64,000 nt of DNA from an uncultured Paraprevotella sp. Lineage in GTDB: Bacteria; Bacteroidota; Bacteroidia; Bacteroidales; Bacteroidaceae. Positions within the stretch are counted from its first letter, which is position 1, and each line of letters begins with the position of its first letter. Position numbers and translations under genes: made by a program. Under the pieces are notes generated by a model. It ran no database searches. It saw nothing but the letters and a program-made list of their open reading frames with translations, and was not told where the DNA came from. This document shows, piece after piece, positions 56,206-64,000 of this stretch. The stretch is from assembly GCA_900546665.1 (NCBI GenBank), contig URDY01000014.1, positions 6,566 to 70,565 on the forward strand. Reading direction: 5' to 3'.

Positions 56206-56940
56206 ATGAAACAAGGATTGTTGGAAAATGAATACGACCCTATGGGGGCGGCTATCAGAGATTACTATGAAACGGGCAGAGCCGGACGGTTGCGTGTGTT
56301 TTCTTCTCAATTTGATGAAGATGAAATGCCGGTAGCTACGCTGTTCCGTAAAGAGGATGAAATGCCGTATATAGAACGTAAGGCGCTGGAATTGTGTAGC
56401 GGAAGTGTGCTGGATGTAGGAGGTGGTGCAGGCTGCCATAGTCTGGCGCTTCAGGACAGAGGGTTGGATGTGACGGCTGTGGATATATCAAAGTTGTCTG
56501 TGGAGGTCATGGAACGTCGCGGAGTGAAGAAGGCCTTAGCCGTAGATCTGTTTGATGAGTCTTTTGTCGGATGTTATGATACGGTACTGATGCTGATGAA
56601 CGGATCGGGAGTCGTTGGCCGGTTGGAACGGATGCCGCTCTTTTTCAGAAGGATGAAGCAGCTGCTGTCGCCTCGGGGATGTGTACTTATGGATTCCAGT
56701 GACCTTCGTTACGTGTTTGAGGATGAAGACGGCTGTATGGATATAGATTTGAATGCGGCGTATTACGGTGAAGTGGATTTCAGAATGCAGTACAAGCAGA
56801 TAAAAGGTCGCAGTTTTGATTGGCTGTATGTGGATTTTGATACTCTTTCTTATTATGCGGCTGAGAACGGATTCAAGGCAGAGCGGATTGCTGACGGTTC
56901 GCATTATGATTATCTCGCGCGCCTGACCATGAATCAATAA
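56206..56940 (+). CDS. Class I SAM-dependent methyltransferase
   Basis: 244 residues. LELCSGSVLDVGGGAGCHSL is motif I, DVTAVDISKLSVEVMERRG motif II, and CYDTVLMLMNGSGVVGRLE the motif IV region. The substrate is unknown; the fold resembles small-molecule methyltransferases. It is monocistronic and ends at the long palindrome at 56973-57038. Confidence 0.85.
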   Translation: MKQGLLENEYDPMGAAIRDYYETGRAGRLRVFSSQFDEDEMPVATLFRKEDEMPYIERKALELCSGSVLDVGGGAGCHSLALQDRGLDVTAVDISKLSVEVMERRGVKKALAVDLFDESFVGCYDTVLMLMNGSGVVGRLERMPLFFRRMKQLLSPRGCVLMDSSDLRYVFEDEDGCMDIDLNAAYYGEVDFRMQYKQIKGRSFDWLYVDFDTLSYYAAENGFKAERIADGSHYDYLARLTMNQ

Positions 56941-56972
56941 TTGACTTTTTGAAGAATCCTGTTAAGGGAAGT

Positions 56973-57038
56973 GCCGATAAACCAATCAGGCGTTCAAAAA
57001 GAAACATGTTCTTTTTGAACGCCTGATTGGTTTATGGC
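56973..57038. terminator. Very long palindrome between convergent genes
   Basis: Left arm ATAAACCAATCAGGCGTTCA plus AAAAGAA (56977-57003) pairs perfectly with 57009-57035, about 27 bp, extended by GCC/GGC after a one-base bulge. Probably a bidirectional terminator, though the stem is much longer than other terminators here. Confidence 0.75.
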
Positions 57039-57080
57039 TATATTTTGTTTTAGACTGTTGAATCTCAGATATTTTCCGGA

Positions 57081-57965
57081 TTATTTGCTGTAGCTGAAAC
57101 TGCTGTTGCCGATGTTATGTCCGTCGGCGAATATACTGACGCGATAGGTTCCGGCGCTGAGGAATTCATTGACATCCCAATATACCGTGATGGGAGTGGC
57201 TTCTCCATTGTATTCGATGTCTTTCTTGATTGAATATTCCAAAGTACGGTTTTCATACTGGAATGTGCCGCCATTGGTCAGAGGCTCGTTGGTCGGCTTG
57301 GTTATGCGGACATAAATACTGCGGTTACCGGCTTGTGCCGTAATGTTTTTGGCAATGACAAAGCTGATCACGAATTTTTTGACATCTTTGATTTTCTTGG
57401 CTTTCCGTCCGCGTTTGTTCTCACCGGTCACACTGATGGATGTGGCATCAAGCTGTGAGGCAATGGCCACTTTGTCGCTTAAGGATTCTTTTTCGGATGT
57501 CAGATTGGTAATGGTCCGTGTAGCTTGCGTATACTGAGCTTTTACCTGTTGGTTTTCACTGATCAGCTGTTGGTTAAGACGATTCAGTGAATCTATTTCC
57601 ATGATATAGCTCCGCATGATGGCTCTTACGGTAGCCAATTCTTTTTTCAAACGTGAAATTTCGGCAGCGTCACTTGATTTGACCCTTTTGAGCTCGGCAA
57701 GGAGTTCCTCTGTACGCTGTTGTTCTTTATCCAGTTGGGCAATGAGCGAGTCATTGTTTATTTGGGTCTTCATTTCGTTATACTGCTGGGCAAACTGGGC
57801 GTATTCGTTTTCCATTTCCTTTTTGTCCATTTCGGCCAGTTTCAGCATTTCTTCGTTTTGTGCATTAGTCTGTTGCAGTCGGTAATACAGGTATCCGAAT
57901 CCTCCAATCAGGATAACCGCACCGATGATGGCTGCTGCAATGATTAATTTCCTCTTCTTTTCCAT
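57081..57965 (-). CDS. Membrane-anchored coiled-coil protein, hypothetical
   Basis: 294 residues from ATG 57965 (MEKKRKL; an earlier in-frame start is unlikely). One membrane segment (LIIAAAIIGAVILIGGFGYL, about residues 7-26), a coiled coil of about 130 residues, then a beta-rich C-terminal domain (FVISFVIAKNITAQAGNRSI ... VYWDVNEFLSAGTYRVSIF). It probably faces the periplasm. Such proteins are common in Bacteroidales and uncharacterised. Confidence 0.78.
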   Translation of the reverse strand: MEKKRKLIIAAAIIGAVILIGGFGYLYYRLQQTNAQNEEMLKLAEMDKKEMENEYAQFAQQYNEMKTQINNDSLIAQLDKEQQRTEELLAELKRVKSSDAAEISRLKKELATVRAIMRSYIMEIDSLNRLNQQLISENQQVKAQYTQATRTITNLTSEKESLSDKVAIASQLDATSISVTGENKRGRKAKKIKDVKKFVISFVIAKNITAQAGNRSIYVRITKPTNEPLTNGGTFQYENRTLEYSIKKDIEYNGEATPITVYWDVNEFLSAGTYRVSIFADGHNIGNSSFSYSK

Positions 57966-58191
57966 GTTTTTTCCTTTAAAACGGTATTGATTCCTTGACG
58001 GGCACAAAGATAACTGTTTTCTGATTACGTTGAAAGATTTTTTTATGCTTTTATCAGTATTTAGAAGGATGAAAAAGTAGTATACGGCATTTATCGCACA
58101 GGATTGCAGGGGCAGATGAGGATGGTAGAATAAAAAATAATCTGAAAAGCTCTTAAAGATGTGCGAAAACGAATAATGAAGCGTATTTAAA

Positions 58192-58223
58192 TTTGTATAA
58201 TGAGTGTAAAAATGTTATTTTTG
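58192..58223 (+). promoter_or_regulatory. sppA-lpxK-punA-thiL promoter
   Basis: TTTG (58192-58195), 20 nt, TATTTTTG (58216-58223): an exact Bacteroidales promoter, 26 nt before the sppA ATG. Confidence 0.78.
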
Positions 58224-58249
58224 CATAAATTGATGTGAGAAAATGCCCT

Positions 58250-60013
58250 ATGAAAGAATTTGTTAAATATACGTTGGCAACTCTGACGGGTCTTGTGCTT
58301 GCCGGCGTGCTTTTTTTTATTGTCAGCATTCTGGCGTTAGTCGGTTTAATGAGCTATGACACTGCAGCTCCCGTAGTACGTCCTCAGAGCGTTTTGCATA
58401 TTGCATTGGATGGTGCACTGAAAGAGGATGTGACAGAGAATCCCTTGGGTGAGCTTTTGGGTGAAGATTATCAGGAACTGAGTCTGAAATCCCTTTTGGC
58501 TGCCATCCGTACGGCAAAGTCGGATGATCGTATCGTCGGAATCTACCTGGAAGCCGGAACGTTGCAGGAAGCTTCTCCCGCCATGATGGAAGAATTACGT
58601 CTGGCATTGAAGGATTTTAAGAAAAGCGGCAAGTTTATCGTAGCGTACGGGCACACTTATTCACAGAGTTGTTATTATCTGGCCAGCGTATCCGACAGCA
58701 TACTGCTTAATCCGGAAGGAAGCGTGATGTGGTCAGGAATGGCTGCCCAGCCTGTTTTCTATAAGAATCTTCTGGAAAAATTGGGCGTGAAGATGCAGGT
58801 ATTCAGGGTGGGTACCTACAAATCGGCTGTAGAGCCGTTTATTGCGGATAAAATGAGCGAAGCGAACCGTTTGCAGGTATCTTCCTATCTGAATGATATT
58901 TGGGACCGTATATTGGCTGATGTATCGGATAGCCGTGGGATAACAAAAGACAAACTGAACGCCTATGCGGACAGCTTGCTCTATTTTTCTCCGGCAGAGA
59001 CGCTGGTCAAAATGAAGGTAGTTGATGCTTTGTGTTATATGGACGGAGTCGAGAAATGTCTGAAGCAAATGAGCGGAGGCGAACTCAACATGGTGGATGC
59101 AAAAGACTGGATGGCCGTGCAGATGCCTCTTGTGGATAAAAAGTCGGATGAGATAGCCGTCTATTATGCTTATGGTGATATCGTGGATCGCAGCGATGAA
59201 TGGGCGGAAGATGTGATCGATGCTTCTGTGGTATGCCGTGACCTGAAGAAATTACGTGAAGATAAAAATGTCAAGGCGGTAGTAGTCCGGATTAATTCCG
59301 GTGGCGGCAGTGCTTTCGCGTCGGAACAGATCTGGCACGAACTGATGCTGATGAAAAAAGAAAAGCCGGTGGTCGTGTCAATGGGTGGCATGGCAGCTTC
59401 GGGTGCTTATTACCTGTCATCTGCCGCCAGCTATATTTATGCCAATCCGACAACGTTGACCGGCAGTATCGGTATCTTCGGACTTATTCCGGATGGCAGC
59501 GGTCTGCTTAATGATAAGCTGGGACTTGATTTTGATGTGGTTAAGACTAACCGGCATTCTGATTTCGGAACGGTAGCCCGTCCTTTCAACAGTGAAGAAG
59601 CCGCGATGATGCAAAGGCATGTCGAAGAAGGATATGGTTTGTTCCTGAAACGTGTTGCCGAAGGACGCAGGATGTCGCGTGTACGTGTGGACAGTCTGGC
59701 TCAGGGACGGGTCTGGACCGGGCAACAGGCGCTGGCATTGAAGCTCGTGGACGCCAATGGCACGCTGGATGATGCGGTGGAAAAGGCGGCACAGTTGGCA
59801 GGCACTTCAAATTATTGTACGGTTGCTTATCCCGAACCGCAACAATGGTATCAGATCCTTTTGAAGGATACCAAGTCGAATTATCTGGATTCAAGGCTCC
59901 GTTCAGCCTTGGGCGATCAGTATGAGATGTATGCTCATTTCAGCAGAATGATGCGTATGGAAGGGGTTCAGGCCCGTATGCCTTATGTGCTTAATTTGAT
60001 AAACTGGAATTAA
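58250..60013 (+). CDS. sppA: Signal peptide peptidase SppA, 67-kDa type
   Basis: 587 residues from ATG 58250 (an upstream in-frame start at 58235 is close). An N-terminal membrane anchor (TLTGLVLAGVLFFIVSILAL), then two protease IV halves. The catalytic Ser region VVSMGGMAASGAYYLSSAAS is in the second half, and the Lys base is expected in the first half (FRVGTYKSAVEPF). It degrades cleaved signal peptides in the membrane. First gene of a four-gene operon. Confidence 0.93.
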   Translation: MKEFVKYTLATLTGLVLAGVLFFIVSILALVGLMSYDTAAPVVRPQSVLHIALDGALKEDVTENPLGELLGEDYQELSLKSLLAAIRTAKSDDRIVGIYLEAGTLQEASPAMMEELRLALKDFKKSGKFIVAYGHTYSQSCYYLASVSDSILLNPEGSVMWSGMAAQPVFYKNLLEKLGVKMQVFRVGTYKSAVEPFIADKMSEANRLQVSSYLNDIWDRILADVSDSRGITKDKLNAYADSLLYFSPAETLVKMKVVDALCYMDGVEKCLKQMSGGELNMVDAKDWMAVQMPLVDKKSDEIAVYYAYGDIVDRSDEWAEDVIDASVVCRDLKKLREDKNVKAVVVRINSGGGSAFASEQIWHELMLMKKEKPVVVSMGGMAASGAYYLSSAASYIYANPTTLTGSIGIFGLIPDGSGLLNDKLGLDFDVVKTNRHSDFGTVARPFNSEEAAMMQRHVEEGYGLFLKRVAEGRRMSRVRVDSLAQGRVWTGQQALALKLVDANGTLDDAVEKAAQLAGTSNYCTVAYPEPQQWYQILLKDTKSNYLDSRLRSALGDQYEMYAHFSRMMRMEGVQARMPYVLNLINWN

Positions 60014-60021
60014 AATTGATT

Positions 60022-61197
60022 ATGGAGGGGGACTTGATAAAGATCAATGAGTGGTTGTCGCCTTTGTCTTGGCTTTACGGACTGGGGGTGAGATTCAGAA
60101 ACCAGCTTTTTGACTGGGGCGTTCTGAAATCGCGCAGTTTTGATATACCTGTGATCTCAGTCGGTAATATTACGGTCGGGGGTACCGGAAAGACGCCGCA
60201 TACGGAATATATCGTCCGTTTGTTGCAGGACAAATGTAAGGTCGCTGTATTGAGCCGTGGATACAAACGAAAATCATCAGGCTTTGTTTTGGCCGGACGG
60301 GATGTTCCAATGGAACAGATTGGAGATGAACCGTTTCAGATGTATCGGAAGTTTCCTTCAATTTACGTGGCGGTAGATAAGGATCGCTGCCATGGAATAG
60401 ACCGGTTGTGTGACGGGAAAACGGCACCCGGTACTGAAGCTGTTATTCTGGATGATGCTTTTCAGCATCGTTATGTCACTCCCGGACTGAATATTCTGCT
60501 GGTAGATTATCATCGTCTGATTTGTGACGACAAGCTGTTGCCAGCGGGGCGCTTGCGTGAACCTCAGGAAGGCAAGTATCGGGCGCATGTTGTGATTGTG
60601 ACCAAATGTCCTTCTGATATCAAGCCAATGGGATTCAGGGTTATACGAAAGGCTTTGAATCTGTATCCTTGTCAGGAACTGTATTTTTCCACATTCCGTT
60701 ATCGCCAGATGATTCCCGTGTTTGGGAACGGTAAAAAAAGATTGTTGGATACGCTGAGACCGGATGAGCAGGTCATGCTCCTGACAGGTATTGCTTCGCC
60801 TGAACAGATGCAGTTGGATCTGGAAGCCTATACTTCAAATCTGCACCCCATGCCGTTTAAGGATCATCATTATTTTACGGCGGATGATGTCAGACAGATT
60901 AACGAGCGTTTCAGTGCAATGGCGTCGCCCAAACTTATTGTAACGACAGAGAAGGACATGGCGCGTCTGCAACATCTGAAGGGCCTGAGTGAGGAAGTAA
61001 AGAAAGCATTGTACGCTTTGCCTGTAGAAGTAGAGTTTCTGCAGGGGCGTCAAAATATGTTTAATGAAAATATTATAAGTTATGTATTCAAAAATTCAAG
61101 AAACGGCATCCTGGCTGAGAGCAAGAATGTCGACAGCGCCGGAAACAGCAATCATTCTAGGCACAGGTCTGGGAAAACTGGCAGCCGAAATCACTGA
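60022..61197 (+). CDS. lpxK: Tetraacyldisaccharide 4'-kinase
   Basis: 391 residues from ATG 60022. P-loop VGNITVGGTGKTPHTEYIV, VLSRGYKRKSSGF and ILDDAFQHRYVTPGLNILLV are LpxK signatures; it phosphorylates the lipid A disaccharide. Its last 39 codons overlap punA by 116 nt in another frame; this tail (NSNHSRHRSGKTGSRNH) is low in complexity. Alternatively the last native segment is near SYVFKNSRN and the tail is incidental. Confidence 0.93.
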   Translation: MEGDLIKINEWLSPLSWLYGLGVRFRNQLFDWGVLKSRSFDIPVISVGNITVGGTGKTPHTEYIVRLLQDKCKVAVLSRGYKRKSSGFVLAGRDVPMEQIGDEPFQMYRKFPSIYVAVDKDRCHGIDRLCDGKTAPGTEAVILDDAFQHRYVTPGLNILLVDYHRLICDDKLLPAGRLREPQEGKYRAHVVIVTKCPSDIKPMGFRVIRKALNLYPCQELYFSTFRYRQMIPVFGNGKKRLLDTLRPDEQVMLLTGIASPEQMQLDLEAYTSNLHPMPFKDHHYFTADDVRQINERFSAMASPKLIVTTEKDMARLQHLKGLSEEVKKALYALPVEVEFLQGRQNMFNENIISYVFKNSRNGILAESKNVDSAGNSNHSRHRSGKTGSRNH

Positions 61198-61891
61198 TGC
61201 ATATAAAATACCTTATAGTGAAATTCCCAATTTCCCGGTTTCTACGGTAGAAGGACATTGCGGACAACTCTTGTTTGGAAAGTTAGGTAATAAGGACGTA
61301 ATGGCAATGGAAGGCCGTTTCCATTATTATGAAGGTTATTCCATGCAGGAAGTGACGTTTCCGATACGTGTGATGTATGAATTGGGTATAAAGACACTTT
61401 TTGTAAGTAACGCAGCAGGTGGAACCAATCCTGATTTTGAAATCGGTGACTTGATGATCATCACAGACCAGATCAATGCTTTGCCGGAGAATCCTCTGCA
61501 CGGCAAGAACTTCCCTACCGGACCACGTTTCCTGGATATGCACGAGGCTTATAATGCATCGCTGATTGCCCAGGCTGACCAGATTGCGGCCGAGAAGGGT
61601 ATTAAGGTTCAGCATGGTGTTTATCTGGCCACTCAGGGACCTACTTATGAAACACCTGCTGAGTATAAAATGTTCCGTATATGGGGGGCAGATGCAGTGG
61701 GAATGTCTACAGTGCCGGAAGTTATCGTAGCCAATCATTGTGGTATCAAATGTTTTGGTATCAGTGTGATTACCGATTTGGGTGTTGAAGGAAAAATTGT
61801 GGAGGTCAGCCACGAGGATGTACAGAAAGCAGCGGATGCCGTACAGCCATTGATGGCAGAGATTATGCGTGAGATGATCAATCGCGCTTAG
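61082..61891 (+). CDS. punA: Purine nucleoside phosphorylase
   Basis: 269 residues, trimeric PNP family. ILGTGLGKLAAEITDAYK, PVSTVEGHCGQLLFG, VSNAAGGTNPDFEIGDLMII and AVGMSTVPEVIVANHCG match the family. It phosphorolyses inosine and guanosine for salvage. The start lies inside the lpxK reading frame. Confidence 0.94.
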   Translation: MYSKIQETASWLRARMSTAPETAIILGTGLGKLAAEITDAYKIPYSEIPNFPVSTVEGHCGQLLFGKLGNKDVMAMEGRFHYYEGYSMQEVTFPIRVMYELGIKTLFVSNAAGGTNPDFEIGDLMIITDQINALPENPLHGKNFPTGPRFLDMHEAYNASLIAQADQIAAEKGIKVQHGVYLATQGPTYETPAEYKMFRIWGADAVGMSTVPEVIVANHCGIKCFGISVITDLGVEGKIVEVSHEDVQKAADAVQPLMAEIMREMINRA

Positions 61892-61903
61892 TGACGTGAC
61901 ATT

Positions 61904-62989
61904 ATGCAAGAACAGAATAGGACTGAAATAGCAACCTTGGGTGAGTTTGGCCTGATCAAGCATCTGACAGAACAAATCTCACTCAAGAATGCTTCTACCC
62001 GATATGGGGTAGGAGATGATTGTGCGGTGTTGGAATATCCTTCCGGGAAGCAGATCCTGGTCACAAGTGATCTGTTGATGGAGGGAGTGCATTTTGATCT
62101 GACCTATGTCCCCATGAAACATCTGGGGTATAAGTCGGCCATGGTCAACCTTTCTGATATATATGCCATGAACGGTACTCCCAAGCAGATGGTTGTATCC
62201 ATTGCTTTAAGCAAGCGTTTCTGTGTGGAAGACATGGAGGACTTTTATGAAGGGTTACGTATGGCCTGCGATGCCCATGGTGTGGATATTGTGGGAGGAG
62301 ATACCACATCGTCCCTGACCGGACTGGCTATCAGCATCACCTGTATAGGTGAAGCGGATAAGGACAAAGTGGTGTACCGTAATGGAGCGAAGGAGACTGA
62401 CCTTATCTGTGTGAGCGGTGATTTGGGTGCTGCTTACATGGGACTCCAGCTTTTGGAACGTGAAAAGGCCGTTTATAACGAGCAGATTCGTGCAGCCCGC
62501 AAGTCAAACAACAGTCAGTATGAAGAGACATTGAAGGTAGCCCAGCCCGATTTCAGCGGTAAGGAATACATATTGGAGCGTCAGTTGAAGCCGGAGGCAC
62601 GTCGTGATATTGTAGAGGCATTGGCGAAAGCCAACATCAAACCGACTGCAATGATAGATATTTCAGACGGTCTGAGTTCAGAACTATTGCACATCTGCAC
62701 GCAGAGTGGAGTGGGATGCCGGATTTATGAAGAGCAGATCCCGTTGGATTACCAGACGGCTGTGATGGCGGAAGAGCTGAATATGAATGTGACGACCTGT
62801 GCTTTGAATGGTGGTGAAGATTATGAACTGCTGTTTACGGTGCCGATTGCTGATCATGAAAAGATCAGTCAGATAGAAGGAGTCAAATTGATCGGCCATA
62901 TTACGAAACCTGAATTAGGACAGGTACTTGTCTGCCGGGATGGCAATGAATTCGAACTAAAGGCACAAGGTTGGAATCCGTTGCGTTGA
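61904..62989 (+). CDS. thiL: Thiamine-monophosphate kinase
   Basis: 361 residues, slightly longer than usual. GVGDDCAVLEYPSGKQILVT, HLGYKSAMVNLSDIYAMNG and VGGDTTSSLTGLAISI, then IDISDGLSSELLHI, are typical of ThiL (AIR synthase fold, Mg2+ and ATP binding). It makes thiamine diphosphate. Last gene of the sppA operon. Confidence 0.94.
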   Translation: MQEQNRTEIATLGEFGLIKHLTEQISLKNASTRYGVGDDCAVLEYPSGKQILVTSDLLMEGVHFDLTYVPMKHLGYKSAMVNLSDIYAMNGTPKQMVVSIALSKRFCVEDMEDFYEGLRMACDAHGVDIVGGDTTSSLTGLAISITCIGEADKDKVVYRNGAKETDLICVSGDLGAAYMGLQLLEREKAVYNEQIRAARKSNNSQYEETLKVAQPDFSGKEYILERQLKPEARRDIVEALAKANIKPTAMIDISDGLSSELLHICTQSGVGCRIYEEQIPLDYQTAVMAEELNMNVTTCALNGGEDYELLFTVPIADHEKISQIEGVKLIGHITKPELGQVLVCRDGNEFELKAQGWNPLR

Positions 62990-63036
62990 ATCTGACATCT
63001 GATTTATCTTGTTGAAATATAGAAGATTAATATATG

Positions 63037-63094
63037 AGGATTTCTTTTTGTATGCCTTTTTAGAATGGTATAAGCAAAAAAGAAATCCTTTTTT
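63037..63094 (+). terminator. thiL operon terminator
   Basis: AGGATTTCTTTTT and AAAAAGAAATCCT (13-bp stem) followed by TTTTTTG. Confidence 0.75.
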
Positions 63095-63114
63095 GTAAAA
63101 AAGTGATATAAAAA

Positions 63115-63146
63115 TTTGCAAAATAGAAAATTTCCTATTACCTTTG
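63115..63146 (+). promoter_or_regulatory. tRNA-Phe promoter
   Basis: TTTG (63115-63118), 20 nt, TACCTTTG (63139-63146), a textbook Bacteroidales promoter 21 nt before the tRNA. The same TACCTTTG box recurs in the three long hairpins of the mobile region. Confidence 0.75.
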
Positions 63147-63167
63147 CACTCGCAAAACAGAAACAAT

Positions 63168-63240
63168 GGTGCCATAGCTCAGTTGGTAGAGCAAAGGACT
63201 GAAAATCCTTGTGTCCCCGGTTCGATTCCTGGTGGCACCA
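63168..63240 (+). tRNA. tRNA-Phe (GAA)
   Basis: A 73-nt cloverleaf: acceptor GGTGCCA/TGGCACC, D arm GCTC/GAGC, anticodon stem AAGGA/TCCTT with loop CTGAAAA (anticodon GAA), T arm CCCGG/CCTGG with TTCGATT. No CCA is encoded. The 3' half is a likely integration site for the element whose integrase follows. Confidence 0.97.
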
Positions 63241-63264
63241 CTTTGAAGAAAAGCAAAAGATAGT

Positions 63265-63299
63265 AAAATCCTGATCCCCAAGCGAAATCGGGATTTTTT
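63265..63299 (+). terminator. Terminator after tRNA-Phe
   Basis: AAAATCC-T-GAT and ATC-G-GGATTTT around an 11-nt loop, ending in TTTTTTG. Confidence 0.6.
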
Positions 63300-63355
63300 G
63301 TTTTCCGGCGGAACGCAAAAAGCGGCAAAATATTACCGTTACCGGTGTTCCAAAA

Positions 63356-63390
63356 GGTGGAGCAAAATAGGTGGAGTACATATCTCCACC
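63356..63390. repeat. GGTGGAG repeats near the integrase gene
   Basis: GGTGGAG at 63356-63362 and 63370-63376, with the inverted copy CTCCACC at 63384-63390 (GGTGGAG-N7-CTCCACC). Candidate integrase or excisionase arm sites between the tRNA attachment site and the integrase gene. Confidence 0.4.
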
Positions 63391-63483
63391 GAATAGGGTT
63401 ACTTCTCTCTGATTTGCAGTATTTTGCGTATCAATAAAGCGTGCATGGTTTCCTACTTTTGTACAACGAAAAACTGTAGGAAC

Positions 63484-63942
63484 ATGAAAAGAGACTCATT
63501 CAATGTGCTTTTCTTTATCAAGAAAGCCAAGTTGCTGAAAAACGGGGAAGCCTCCGTATGTATGCGTATCACCGTGAACGGTGCGCGAGTGGAAAACAAC
63601 ATCCGCAAGAGCATAGAGCCATCCTTGTGGAATCAGGCGAAGGAGTGCGCCAAAGGGAAAAGCCGCAAATCCTGCGACTTGAACGCCTATATTGAGGACG
63701 CAAGAATCAAGCTCTACCAGACTTTTAATGAACTAGAGGAACAAGGACGGTTCATTACCGCCCGCCTGTTGCAGGAAAAGTTCTTCGGGCAAGACCAAGT
63801 GCCTGAGGTTGTCCGCACTCTCATTCAAACCATCCAAGAACATAACGACCAATGCCGTAAACTTGTCGGGAAGGACTATGCCTTAATTACCGTCCGCCGT
63901 TATGAGAGTTGCAAGCGTTATCTTGGCTCAGTAGATTTTTAG
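63484..63942 (+). CDS. Tyrosine integrase, N-terminal fragment
   Basis: 152 residues from ATG 63484; TACTTTTG (63454-63461) lies 22 nt upstream, which supports this start over 63424. An arm-binding domain (FNVLFFIKKAKLLKNGEASV, ITVNGARVENNIRKSIEPSLW) and the beginning of the core-binding SAM-like domain (GKDYALITVRRYESCKRYL). The sequence then reads GSVDF-stop, so the catalytic R-H-R-Y domain is absent: interrupted by a frameshift or an inserted element. Full-length relatives are about 400 residues. Confidence 0.8.
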   Translation: MKRDSFNVLFFIKKAKLLKNGEASVCMRITVNGARVENNIRKSIEPSLWNQAKECAKGKSRKSCDLNAYIEDARIKLYQTFNELEEQGRFITARLLQEKFFGQDQVPEVVRTLIQTIQEHNDQCRKLVGKDYALITVRRYESCKRYLGSVDF

Positions 63943-64000
63943 CGGGGATTATTTTTTATACTCGTGAAGTATTGCTTACTTCGCATTATGAAAAACGATT

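Overview
The window is from a Bacteroidales chromosome, most likely Bacteroides or Phocaeicola. The evidence is the complete succinate-to-propionate gene set (mutAB, mmdA, OadG-like, biotin carrier, mmdB), glycoside hydrolases with Sec signals, weak or absent Shine-Dalgarno sites, and repeated use of the Bacteroidales promoter pattern (-33 TTTG, about 20 nt, -7 TAnnTTTG), clearest upstream of mutA, sppA and tRNA-Phe.

Region 1 (1 to about 19,600) is mobile DNA that looks like part of an integrative conjugative element. From 7518 to 19073 almost every gene is small, unfamiliar and on the minus strand. Recognisable members are a J-domain protein, an ArdA-like acidic protein and a 1000-residue fusion of an N6-adenine methylase to a helicase, which suggests an anti-restriction 'leading region'. 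Three long imperfect hairpins of about 175-185 nt (375-559, 14011-14184, 19108-19285) share a conserved core. Each sits just upstream of a minus-strand gene and carries a TACCTTTG promoter box in its right arm. If the plus strand is the transferred strand, each folded hairpin would be a single-stranded-DNA promoter firing into the minus-strand genes, as Frpo does in plasmid F.

Inside this region, 1424-5475 is a one-directional array of small genes separated by hairpin-forming sites of 45-65 nt. Four consecutive units have beginnings and ends that are complementary to each other over 8-11 nt, the hallmark of integron-style attC cassettes. Recognisable contents (two DUF4304-like proteins, one DUF5071-like gene with an amber stop, small secreted or membrane proteins) fit the acquired interbacterial defence (AID/rAID) immunity-gene arrays known in Bacteroidales. 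No recombinase for the array is in the window.

Region 2 (19,820-63,000) is conserved chromosome: mutB/mutA; an AspT/YidE-type transporter; a phosphodiesterase, a cytidylate-kinase-like protein and a MATE pump; the methylmalonyl-CoA decarboxylase operon; a Nudix hydrolase; a GH95-GH43-GH43 carbohydrate cluster; mnmA, xseAB, ilvE, a DUF975 protein, trmB, Mrp/ApbC and an MFS pump; an amidase; a kduI-like isomerase with a signal peptide next to an orphan PTS EIIC; an EFR1-type ferredoxin; a copper ATPase and an AraC regulator that both carry HMA-type cysteine motifs; a methyltransferase; a coiled-coil membrane protein; and sppA-lpxK-punA-thiL.

Region 3 (63,168-64,000) is a tRNA-Phe gene followed by the N-terminal part of a tyrosine integrase that ends early. 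This is the typical edge of a second mobile element using the tRNA 3' end as its attachment site.
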